Assembly: GCA_028564675.1 (NCBI GenBank)
Contig: JAOVVO010000215.1
Span: 1 to 64,000, forward strand
Origin: Onchocerca lupi
Lineage: Eukaryota > Nematoda > Chromadorea > Rhabditida > Onchocercidae
Length of the DNA: 64,000 bases
Reading direction: 5' to 3'
In this document: one piece after another, positions 1 through 12,500 of the stretch
How the letters are laid out: each line of letters opens with the position of its first letter
How positions within the stretch are numbered: position 1 is the first letter of the stretch
The notes under the pieces: model-generated
Told to the model about the DNA's origin: nothing
What the model saw: the letters and a program-made list of their open reading frames with translations, nothing else
The model's database searches: none
Program-made: the position numbers and the translations under genes

Positions 1-3000
1 CTGATGATGAAAGAGAGCTTTTTTAAAGCTCATTAACTGGATAGACAAATTAATTTTACAATCAACTACATGAGATATGCAATGTAAAATTTTAAACAAA
101 GGGATCACTGATTTTTTTTTTTTTTTTTATCTCGCGATTTCAGCGACACCAACTGTTCGGATGATTCAAATTATGCTGAGACTGTTTTCTTTTATATCAG
201 ATTTTCGGAATTTCGTTATTAATCATCTAGATCAAATTTTCATTTAAAATTGAAAAACCATACTGGTAGCTATAGTAGTTTCTATAACAATTTCTGGTAT
301 GCTGGTATTTGTAACTGTAATAAAATAGAAAATTTTATTTCTTATCCAGGCTGTATTTTTTTTTTTCAATAAATTGCTGAATCAGATTTTGCCATCAAAA
401 TTCTAGAAGTAAAGTAATACCATATAACTGGGCCGAATATCCGTTAGAATCAACTGTTGTTTCCATAGAGGTATTATCTACCCTCTTGAAAAAAGATTTT
501 GCTTCTGAAATGGAGAAAAATGGCAATGTCAATATTGCCATTCATTATTCTATGAGCTTTCATTCTTGAAAGAAGCAAACATCTGAATTCCAGGAAAAAA
601 TCAACCCAAATAATTATAACTTTACTCGCAGTTATAGCTTCAAAAAGTTGACTTGTCAGAAAAAAATCATTCTGAAATTTCATCATAATCAAGTGCATAC
701 TGTCTTTTTCGCATAGGCGACTCTTCGTTAGTCTTGAAAAAACTAATTTTTCATCAATTTTTAATCCGGAAAACATTACCGCTCAAATTGCTTGAAGAGA
801 AAATCGCATACGAAAGAATCATTAGAAAAATTGTATACGCACGTTCTTTGGTACCATGAGAACGAGATACATAGATGGTGAGCACTAAATCAGGAGTACT
901 TACAGTACAACCATCCATTAGAATTAAAAAACTTATCAAAAAGTGCAACAGAATTTATGGCAATTTTATAATTTATAATTATGTAAATATTGAGGATTAA
1001 ACTTAAAGCAATGCTGCATGAAAAAGATTGATTGCTGGAGGTTTATGCTATTTGATCTATTTTGCAAAATGGATTACATTATTCGAATCTGAGCGAAGTG
1101 AGTTTTGTTGTGATATATTTTGTTAAAATGGTTTAGTATTCAATTTTTTCAAATGTCTTCTTTTCAAATTTTTTCTTTCATTGATTGCTTTTATGGTCTG
1201 GTTTTTAGTTTTTAGTAATGATTATTATTGTTTGCTATTAAATAAGATCCGTGATGTCGTTCCTTCAATTTTTTCTGCCATGGCATAAATGTCATAATAA
1301 AACTGATAAGAATTCGTTAACTTCTATACAAATAATTATTTTATTCATGTGCTTCATCTGAATGAAAAAAAAAAATGAAAAATTAAGAATATGGAATTTC
1401 TTTTTCTTGTTTTGCTATATTTATTGTTATATTGATAAGAGAAACATACAACAAATGCATTTTCTAATGGATCGAAATCTGTCCAAATGCGATAAATCAA
1501 AAACATTTCTGCGGAAGAATAACAATATTGATATATAATTTGCATAAAATCTAACATGTGTATCTTGATTGCCAGTTTCCATTTAAACCGACACATCATT
1601 TGAATGATAATTATACCAACCGCGAATATATTCCAATTGTCCATAATCCGCAAGAATGGAAGCTTTAGGGCGGTTGTTACATTGTTTTTTTCGTTTCACT
1701 ATTTTTAAAAAGTTCTTTTTTAACAGGAAAAAAACGTTATTATAAAAGTAAATAATTATATTACTTACTTTTATTGCTTTAATATTCCCCGATCATCTTT
1801 GTTCATATGTTAAGTGAATGCATGTTTATTAGTGATTCTATCTTGTGAACAGTTAGTATCATAAAACGTTATTATGAGGTGTGATAAAAATCTGATGAAA
1901 TATGATAAACATTTGGTGAAATACAAAGCAATTTGAAATGTCGAGCTTCACAAAATTACGGATTGCTAAATATTTTCTACCTCGAAAATGCTGATTAAAT
2001 TACACAAGCATCAAATATATCTAGTTTTTTTGACTTGCAAACATGGTTATAATTAGATTGTAGATTGAAAAAATCAATGACATCTTCAATTTGAGTATTA
2101 TGTCAGTTCCTACTATCATACGATTGCATCATTTATTACTATGTTTAATTAATAAGTGTTAATACTTGTTGATTTCTTCTGATTTTTTAACAACAAAATA
2201 TGATAGCTATTAAAAATTAATTTTATTTATTATTCTCTTCCATTCATGATTACTTTATTATTGAACTTAATTTAAATATAGATTCTTTTATAACAACAAT
2301 GAAGTGTATAAATGTAAATTTTTTAATTGAGTGAAATGACTGACTGAAATGAGTCCGATTTGTATATAAAAGTCAAATCATGAAGTGTTATCAATAAAAA
2401 TTATAGATGAGAGATTTGGTTTCCATTTTTCTCTAATAACAAATATCAAAAATATATAAATCATTTGTATTTGGTTATTATATACAAAATTACTGTATAT
2501 GCATAGGAAGAAAAGACCTAGGAAAAAAATTTGATATGCTTCGACGAAGTAATTAAAATTGATTTTACAATTTCGTTCTTCCTAACCTCGAAGATCACCG
2601 CTAATAATAACAGCGATTAAAAACAGTAAGATAAACAAAAAATTTGTTAAAAACAAGCCTGGAAATGATATTGTGGCATAGACATATTAGGCGAAATTTT
2701 ATACGATAAAGCAAGTGAACAACGTCAATGTTATTTTTATGAAATTTCAGTATAAACAAAATAACTAACTCGACTACAAATACCATACTGTTGTTTCATC
2801 CAACTTAATATCTTCATGGAAAAGTTGCTTATTACTTGATATCTTCATAAAAAGAACTTCGGAGGACAATAATTTGCACAACGACCCGTCAAATGGATCG
2901 TCAAATTGATCTAGCAGTCACCCAACGATACTAATAACAATTTAGCAAACCGTTCACAAACCTTGGGCTTTAGAACAATTCGCAACAGTCGTTTCGATAT

Positions 3001-6000
3001 ATTACAATGACATTTTTTGTGCTACAAATATGGGACGGATGCATAAATTTCATTGGAACTATGCATAAAACTCCTTTGGAATAACTAACGGGATATAATA
3101 ACAATAAATTATTGCGCTTGGAAGCTAACTCAGAATTAGTGGGAGTTACGAATGAAATTAAAACTGAAGGAAGCTGCAAGTGCCACAATTTTCACGGATA
3201 AAAAAAAGAAAAAGAAGTTCCACCTGTCGGAAAAGTCCCTTTTGACTTTTGATTGTTCGTTTCGTCAGTGTACCAACTGATCATTAAAAGATAGCATGAT
3301 TTTTACTTAATAAAACTGTAATGGCAAAATCTTATATTAGAAATTCCTTTTTTTAAAGTTGCCATGATAAAAACTGACTAAAAAGATGACTTTAAAAAGT
3401 ATTATATCCGATTTCATGGAGAAAATGAAAGCTGTTCAATTAAAACATTCGAATCTCTAGTATGAAATCTTTTTAAAAAATGAACTATTTTTTCATGATT
3501 CATTCACTCTTATAATCATCTGTGCTATATTGATGTGAGTAACATAAAATTTGGTTCGTTCGATTTATCGAAATTTAGTAATTCTTAAAAATATGGGAAA
3601 ATAGATGAATTATGAACATATATATATATATATATATACAAGGAATAGGATTTAATTCTATCGCCATACGTTGCATCACAACTTCCAGAATACACATACT
3701 GAAACTTTTTGCTGAATCAGTAAAATTATATAGGAAAATGTATAATGTTTCTTAATCTGAAATATAAAATTTACTTATAAAAAATTTTAAGCAATCCAAA
3801 AAACTATCTCTTATTGTTTTGATGTTTTATGGATAATAACATCTTGATGATTGGTAACTAATGAGCATCTTGAAATTGTATGCTGGAATGCCACCAAAAA
3901 ATTATTTAAATATATACTGGTACAGATTTCTTTTTTCTGTTTATTATTTTGCTTAAAACTTCGTTTTTCTCTGTTTTTTCCTTTTTTTTAAGAAATTAAT
4001 TTGTTTTAATTAGTTTTTGCAAAAGACTTTAATTTTTGGCTCTTTTCTTTTTTGTTAATTACACTTCTTATACAAAAGGATACAGAGATTTGACGATACA
4101 ACAGAATACGATAATTTGTCTATGCAGTATAATACATAAAGCTGACAATGTGGAAAAAATTGAAACTGTGTTCAGAAAACCTATCAGATACATATTTGTT
4201 GAGATTTTTGCAGCATGATAGGTGATCCATGCGAATAATTATCTAAATTATATAAAAAACTATGATTCTATAACCGCTTCACCGTGCTGAATTTTCATCA
4301 ATCCAGAGTAAGAGAAAACACGCGAAAAATAAAGCTAACAAAAGCGTATTTCGAGAAATCGAAATTAATTATAATAGAAATATATCCAATAATCAATTAT
4401 ATTAATCGTGACTCATTATCTGTAAATTTTATCTTCCCATTCTATCACTAGATGCATTTCTAATAACTTTTTCCCATCCCCGCGCTTTGGCGTTTGTAGC
4501 AAGACATCGTTACTCGTGCTTATGATATCGTTCCTTCATACAATGATGCTCATTCCTACCTCTCAACTATAAACCTTTTTCTTTTTAAGAGAGGTTTTAA
4601 TCTTAACAGAGGCATTATTCCTTTAGATCCGACAAGAAGCAGCTCGATTTCCTCCACATCTGCTTTTTTCAAATTCAGTTTTATATTATCAATCGCGGTA
4701 TAATATCGATGTGATTCTGTTTCTGAATTATTTTGGAATTAATGCTGATAAAGTATTAATTATCGACTCTTCTGCATTTGTCGATTAATTATCGAGTTGA
4801 ACACAACGAAAAGGTTATTCCTCAACATTTTTCCTTGGAAGTTTCCGAAAATTCCAATAGCATACGCACCAAATATAAGTAAAAACTTCTGATAAGACAT
4901 TGCCAAAAAAGTACATGAAAGTTAAGATTAAATAATAAAATAAAGGAGTGTTCAATAAAACGGAAACGAAAGGTATGGAAGAGATAAAACTGACCACACA
5001 GGATGCGACAATGAAGTTAAGTAACAAAAGAAAAAATATAAAATAGACTAAGTTAATAAAGAAATTTTGCAATAGGTGAAATCACCTAAAGAACATGTAG
5101 CAAGTACGGATAACAGGAAAACATAGAACAGTAAATTTAATAGAGAACTTTAATAAAAAAGCATGGAATGATACTGTTGGCTACTCTTACAGAAAGATAT
5201 GCATTCCTCAGAAAAATCTTCTTGTATCTTCGTACTCGAAGTATTCTTCCATTTTATCTAAACTTTTTTTAGCTTATCTATTATAAGCAGGTAAACCATC
5301 TTTTCTTGGATGTATCTGGCACCATTACTAATTTTCTTAATTTTTGACAATGTGCACATCAGTTATCAATTCGTTCATATTCATTTCCGTGTTGATTCTT
5401 GATAAATTTATATGAAACAAATGAATCAATATATTATATTAATTTATGTATATTTGGCAAAGATCATCTTTTGTAATATTATGCATCAAAACGTCGGGAA
5501 ATTTTGGTTTAGTTTAATCATTTTTGATGGATTGTTGATTTCACTATGAAAGAATACAAGAGTCTAGGATTCAAATTTATATTTTTATTGATAGCATGTA
5601 TGTAACTTTTCCCCCAAAACGAAAAGAAACAGATTATGAGGAATAATAATTAAAAGAAGGCAAAACACACGATGAATTAAAATCACACAGAATAAAATAC
5701 GAACTCTCGTCCGATTTCACTTCCATTACAATAAAATGTACATGTCGTTATAAAGATATTATGCTGCGGTAGAAAAGCATAATGTACACCGTTCTTAATC
5801 CAAAACGGAAAGGGTGATAATGAGAGCATCGATGAAGGGCGAAAGGTCAAATAATGAAGAATGGAAAAAGAACATGACCTAAATAATCTGATGTGCAATT
5901 ATGGTTGGATATTCAAGCTGATATCCAAAAACTAGACCCAAAATGTTTCGGAACCATGAAAACGATCGTATTAAATTTAATGGCAAAAGAAGAAAAGATA

Positions 6001-6513
6001 TGAAGATATGTTTCAGGAAAAAATAAATCGTTGAAATCTAAAAAATATTAAAATTTGAGGAAGAATGATGATAGCAATGTATTAAGTTAATAAATGATTC
6101 TGGAAAAGATAATTGTGGGCCAAATGAAATGCTCTGTACAAAATAGCACCCCATGGAAGCAGGTGATGTACATAATACAATATAATATACGGTTTTTTTC
6201 TCGTGAATTATTTCAGGATTTATAAAAAGTTGAAAATCGCTTAACAATTAATTTAAGAAATCCACTGAATATGTGAAATCTATTGAAAAACGTGGACTAC
6301 AAAGGGAAAAAAGCAAAATTTTCAATAATTGATTCTCAATAATAATTCAGTAATAATGCATATAAATAATAACTATCTAGCAAATGAATAATGTCTTTGA
6401 AACTGAAATGTAAATTATGCTCAATTTAAAAGACTTAAGAGAGTAAAAAGAAAATGAACAAATCTGTAACTTTTAAAGCTTGCACTTAGAACTTTAAAAG
6501 CATAAAATTATTC
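1..6513. other. Intergenic AT-rich region, no gene recognised
   Basis: I find no recognisable gene on either strand. Open frames here are short (up to about 100 codons), rich in F, I, L, Y and K as expected from AT-rich noise, and lack flanking splice-site pairs. The most protein-like is a hydrophobic 85-codon frame on the minus strand at 4815-5072, but it has no homology I recognise and no ATG-plus-acceptor arrangement. The 3' UTR of the myosin gene probably extends into the right edge. Confidence 0.6.
3618..3638. repeat. (AT)n microsatellite
   Basis: About ten uninterrupted AT dinucleotides in intergenic DNA. No coding or regulatory context is visible. Confidence 0.9.
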
Positions 6514-6519
6514 TTTATT
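6514..6519 (-). promoter_or_regulatory. Poly(A) signal AATAAA of the myosin gene (candidate)
   Basis: AATAAA on the minus strand begins immediately after the myosin TGA (6522-6520). If used, the 3' UTR would be only about 20 nt, so a later site is possible. Confidence 0.4.
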
Positions 6520-9500
6520 TCACTCCGCCAAATCTAACTGAGATGACGCTCGTATAAAGCCAGCACTGGCACTAACAGCTAGTGGAGCAATCGTTGAAGC
6601 TCGATTCTTTGACCGAAGCTTTGCCAAGGAATTTTCTGCAATGTCCGCCCGCTCGTTAGCATCATCAAGTTGTGTTTGCAACTGTCGATATTTGCCTAGA
6701 TTAACTGCAGCTACTTCTTCCTGTAACGAACAAGAATTCGGGAATCAGGAACCTATATAAATAAAATGTAAATGTTCATTGTGGTTGCAAGGCTGCAAGT
6801 TCTTCATCAACTGCTTTGAAATTTTGATAAAATGCTGCATTCGATTGGGCGCAAATTCGTTCAAGAAATGAATCAACGAGAGAAATTATCGAATCCAAAG
6901 TGGATTACTTTTGGTGGAAGTTATTCAGGTCAAATTATTTTTGTCAATTTTTGCTTTTGAAACAAGATAATTTGAAGAATCGAAATGCAATTTTGTTCAT
7001 TCAATCTCATTTCTAACTAATGTTCAATGAATGTGGATTGATAAAGTTGGATGAATAATTGAGTTGTTTTTACATAGATAAGGTGTGTTTTTTTTAATTT
7101 TTTTCTTCTTTTTTCAGGACACGAGAAGCGTGGCCGGCCCGTATAGAGTAGCTGGATCGGCCACGCGAAGTATGACCGGGTTCAGTTAGTACCAAATAAA
7201 TAAATGAACGATTCCAGTTTTGCGTCTAGTTCCGTTAATCCGAATTTCCGACCTCAAAAATTTCGTTTCTGACCATTATTGACAGATTCTCAAGTCTAAT
7301 CTTCTTTTGAATTTTTACTCGCCTTTTCATTTTCTTTAACCAATCTTTAAATTTAAAAATGTTGGGTCTAACAATGCAGGAAAGAGAAGAATTTCAGCTT
7401 ACCGCTTCTTCAACTTGTCGCTTGTAGACCTTAATTTTGACTTGCAATTTATCTACTAGTTCCGTTAATCGATCACTGTTCTTTCTGTCTTCTTCGCACT
7501 GCAACATTCAAATAACAATTTGAAAAGAAAAGTTTTGATTTCGTTCAGTCTAATGGGAAATTCTTAATCTTAAAACTAAACCTACTTGGAATTGCAATTC
7601 TTTGTTACGCCTGTCGCTTTTTTTCAGTTCCTTCTCATAATCTGAGCTTCGTCTTTGTTCACCATCTAATTCCTGCTCCAATTCCCGAATACGCATCTCC
7701 AATTTTGCAATGATTTTTTGTCCACTACGCAATGCCGCTTGTTCCGCTTCATCTAAACGCGCCTGAAAATTGGAAAAATAATTTGAAAGAATAAAAGTGA
7801 CACTTATTTAAAAATTCCATTTCATAAACTTTAAACCATCAAAATTTTCTATTATTATCACAAATTTTCCGATTTGTACAAAAACATAACCTGCATCTCC
7901 TTGATTTGCACTTCGAGTGCGCGGCGCATTCTTTCTATATGCATCGAATGTTCCTGTTCTTGGCGCAGCTCTTCTGCAAGTCGTGCTGCATCTGCGGATG
8001 CTTGCTTTAGCATTTCGTCTGTATTCCTAAGTTGTGAAGTTACGTCGTCTAATTCTATCTGAAATTCATAATTTTCTGGGAAGACTACAAGCGTGAATTC
8101 TTTCAAATCAAATGTTTTCAAAAAACTTTTTGTTGTTCGTTTTTTGTAAAAAAATTTTTTTAAAAAATCGAACTTTGTATTCATTTAAATTATATTTTAA
8201 TAGATTTTTCATTTTTTTAATGTAAAATTATAAAGGACGCATTAAGACATGTAAAATTACATGGATAGTCTGTAACTCAGATTCCAATTTCCTCCTTGTA
8301 TTGTTAATTGCATTAACTTGGTTCGTTAAATCGTTTACTGTTTCACGCAATTCAATAGCATCCTGTTCAGCTGAGCGACGAGCACGTTCAGCCTATAATA
8401 AAATGAAATCCGTAATAAATAACATATTTGAATGACACCAGAGGTTATATTCTCTTCTGAATCTTTACTGCTTTCTTGAATTAGATAACTTTAAATCTAC
8501 GAATGACACAACCCACCATCTCAGCTTGATTATTAAGTTCATCTTTTTCAGCTTGCAGAATTGCTGCTCTCTTTTGTATGTTAGATAATTGCTCCCTGAA
8601 AACAAAATTATAATAAAAAAAAGGGACTAACTCCTATATCTTTTTGCTTATAACTTCAATTATCATATAATTATAAATTTAATTACGAAAATAAAAGTTC
8701 GCTTACGCAAGGTCATCTTTTTGTCTTTGCTCGTCTTCAACTTGCATCTGCAATTCTCGGATCTGTTCCTGATAGCGTTTTATTGTTTTCTGTGCATCTG
8801 CATTCGCTTTGTTAGCATGATCAAGAGCTACTTCAAGTTCCTGACAAGAAAAAATATTGTACTGAATTCCAGAATCAATTTAATCGAAGTTTATTTATAA
8901 TCAATTTAAATAGATTTCAATAATTTAAAGTCTGTTATCCAGCTGATGATATTATTCGGCCTTTCAGCATTTTACAGATGTATTTCAAATACTGTAATGA
9001 ATTTTGTGATACAAAAAAAAAATTCCTGACATTGATATCTTGCTCAAGCTTCTTCTTAATGCGCAGCGCTTCTTGTTTAGCTTTCATTTCGTTTTCAAGA
9101 GTTGCTTGCATGCTTTCAAGTGCCCGCTGATGGTTCTTACGAGTATTCTCGAATTCTTCTTCTTTCTCCTGGATTCTCTTTTCGATCTCAGCACGTACTT
9201 GCGACACTTCAACCTATAAATAAACAAACATTTTATATACAAGCATCATTTTTTCCGGAAATCCTACTCTCAGATTTTCAAAGTTCGAAACTGACTCGCA
9301 TGTTTCCCAAATTCTTTGAAATTGACTGCTGCATTTTCTCTTAGATCTAAACCATTTTCTCTCGTTTTAGAAAAGTTACCTGTGCTCGCAAAACTTTGGC
9401 TTCTTCAGCTTCCAAAGCAGATTCAGCATCATCCAGAGCTTTTTGCAATTCTTCCTTTTCAACTTCGAGACGACGCATCATTTTCTGCAGCTCATGTACC

Positions 9501-12500
9501 GAGCGTCCACCTTCGGTGAGTTGATCAGTTAGGTCCTTGATTTCTAGTGCTAAGGATTTGTTTTCACGGCGTAAGCTTTCTATTTGCTGAAAATTTTCAG
9601 GCTTTATTTAATTCAAATGTTTTAAATTCCTATTTCATATTATTTGAATATATCTGGACCGGAATGCAACAGTTCAATTAACCCTATTTTTGTCGCATAT
9701 AATTCATAAATTTTATTTAAAAAAATTTTTTATCCTCAATATTTCTCAATATTTCTGAATTACAAACTTTTGTTTCTTTTTTCTTTCTAAAATATAATAT
9801 TTAAAGTATAAACTGAGAAGTAAATTATTTACTTCAAGCAATTCATCTTGCGTACTCTTGGATTTGAACAATTCGGTAGAGAGATTGCGATTGTCATGCT
9901 GTACGCTCTCAAGTTCAGCTGTCAAATCGTCACATTTCTTCCTCCATTCTTCTATTATACGATCAAATGCTTTTTGTTTTTTTTCTAAAGCTCCAGCATA
10001 ACTCGCTGCACGTTCAACATCAACCTGAATTTTGCATTATTTCACAGAAAAATTAACTAGATTATTAAAGACACAAATATTTTAACAGCAAGTCAACGAA
10101 GATTTCTATATTTCTCACTTCATAAGAGGTATAGATATTGCTAAATTGTTAACTAGCATTTGGAATTCGGAATTCTTTTTCCAAATGGAGTTAGATGTCG
10201 CCTTACATAAGATAACTTTTTTGGTGACAATACAACGAACCAAACAAAAGAAATTTTTATTTTGCGTAAATTGATCTAGCATTAAGAATTTATCAAAACA
10301 GCACAGAAATTACCTGTGCATCATCTAAATCACCCATCAGCTTATGCCTAGTTTTTTCCAAAGACATAATCTTTGCGTTTGCTGCTTCATTTACATCTGT
10401 AAGATCCTGCACTTTTTCCATAAGCTTGCGCCTGAATTTTCAAATTTAAAAAATTCAATATAACTGATTTTATACCATTTTTTTGTTGTTAAAAATTTGT
10501 AAGATTTTTGAATAAACATTTATCTCATTCAGTTCAACAATTTCAAAACTTTACTTAGCTTCTTCAATTTCTTCCATCTTTGCCAGTCCTTCACCTTCAA
10601 ATCGTGCTTTCCATTGTTGAATTTCAGCGTTGAGTTTACTCATTTGACGTAAGCATTCGGCTTTACCCTGTGTAAAATAAAAGACCTCGAAATTGGTAAA
10701 AAGGAAAGTCAGAAATTATTGCATTAATTTAAAAAACTTTTTTAGTTTATTTGTATTTTTTTTATTTTTTTATTTTTTTTTACGAAAAAACTATAAAATA
10801 AATACGTGTTGTACAACCTCAGATTCTTCATCAGCATGAATACGGAGATTATCATTTTGATGCTCCAAATTTTTCACTTGAGCTGCCAGATTTTGTCGTT
10901 CTCTAAAGAATATTGAAATTCTAGATAAGGTTGGAAATATTAAATCAGAAATATTCGAAAGAGATCAGAAAAATGAAACTTTAACTTATAAATGAGATTT
11001 GGGATTTTCATAATTCAGTTAAAAGGATAAGTAAGTAACCTTGATTCTTCTTCAGCTATACGTTTCGCTTCTTCCAATTGGCTCAAAAGTTGCCCTTTCA
11101 ATCGATGAAGTCCATTAATCTACAAGTACCAATTAAAATTTTATTATCAAAAATATAGTCAGTTTCCCATTTTTACTGCTAAAGTAAAGAAAAAAAAAGA
11201 AATGGTTTTAAAAATAATTTCCATGGTTTTAGCAATTATTAAATTATTAGCAAAAAAAAAAAGAGTGACTTGCTAAATTTAAGTTGAACTAATACATATC
11301 AAGTAATTAGGTGAAAATACCTGATTCTCGAGATCTTCTAATTGTCGTGAAAGATCACCATTCTCATTCGATAATCTATTCTTTAGCGCAGTGAAATCGT
11401 TGATTAGACGAGTCTGAAAACTTTTTTAATTAAAAAACTATTTCAGAATTGCAGTAAATGAAACATCTTGCGAAATAACGGTTATAAGAAAAAGGCAACT
11501 TTTTTGAAAAAAAGCGACAAAAAGAAATAAATTAAATATTTTAATATTTCGCACTTGACACACAAAAAATTATGATCTACAAAACCATCTATTATTTTTG
11601 GTAGCATTTTGCACTATGATTATTTTCAAAAAACCAATTTAGGCCGTTATTTTCTATTTTTACGATGCTGTCGAGAAAGATAATGTTTTCTCGTCAGCAC
11701 ACTGTATATTCTGGAATTTCTTTAGTGCATCATTCTTGTTAACTATATTCGTTCTTTTTGATAAGCTTAACTGCATTTGTTTTTTTTTTTTTTTTTTTTT
11801 TTGATAAGCCGAATTTACATGTTTTGATTTCTTTTTTCAAGAATCGTCAAAAAAATTTAAACTTCATTACCTGTTCATCGGCTTTTGATTGAAGCTCCGA
11901 AAATTGCATTTCCAATAGTTTCGATTGTTTCTCGAATTCCTGTTTCTGCCTACTCTCGGCATCTGCATTTGCGTTTGCTTCTTCCAGATCACGCAATATT
12001 TGCGCTTTGTCTTTATCCAATTTAGCTTTCATCTTTTGCATTTGCTCTAGTTGATCACTAAGTTCCGCAACGGCATCATTGTGCTTTTTACGTAGCGCCG
12101 CGATTTGCAATTCGTGGTTCATATTGTTTTCCTGAAAACAATTGTGCTAATGTATAGGACAATCGAGATTTGACTGAATGAGAGGAATAATAAATCTTAA
12201 TAGAAAAAAAATTGCTGTCATTTCATTCACACATCAATAATGAGACTAATTTAGATAGATTTTAGACAAATAATTAAAAACATACTTCCAAATCCCTCTT
12301 CAATTTGGCCATTTCAGCTTCACGTTTTTTGTTTAATTCAATTTGCGCCGCAGTTGCACCACCTTGTTCATCTAAACGCTGTGTTATTTCATCCAGTTCA
12401 CGTTGTAAGTCTCCTTTTGCACGATCTAATTTGCTACGTGATTGCCGCTCTTGCTCCAAATCTTCTTCAAGTTCAGCAATACTGGAACAAAATATGCAGT

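Noticed and set aside
4815..5072. 85-codon hydrophobic minus-strand frame
   Set aside because: Phe/Leu/Ile-rich as expected from AT-rich DNA, no clear start context, no recognised family.
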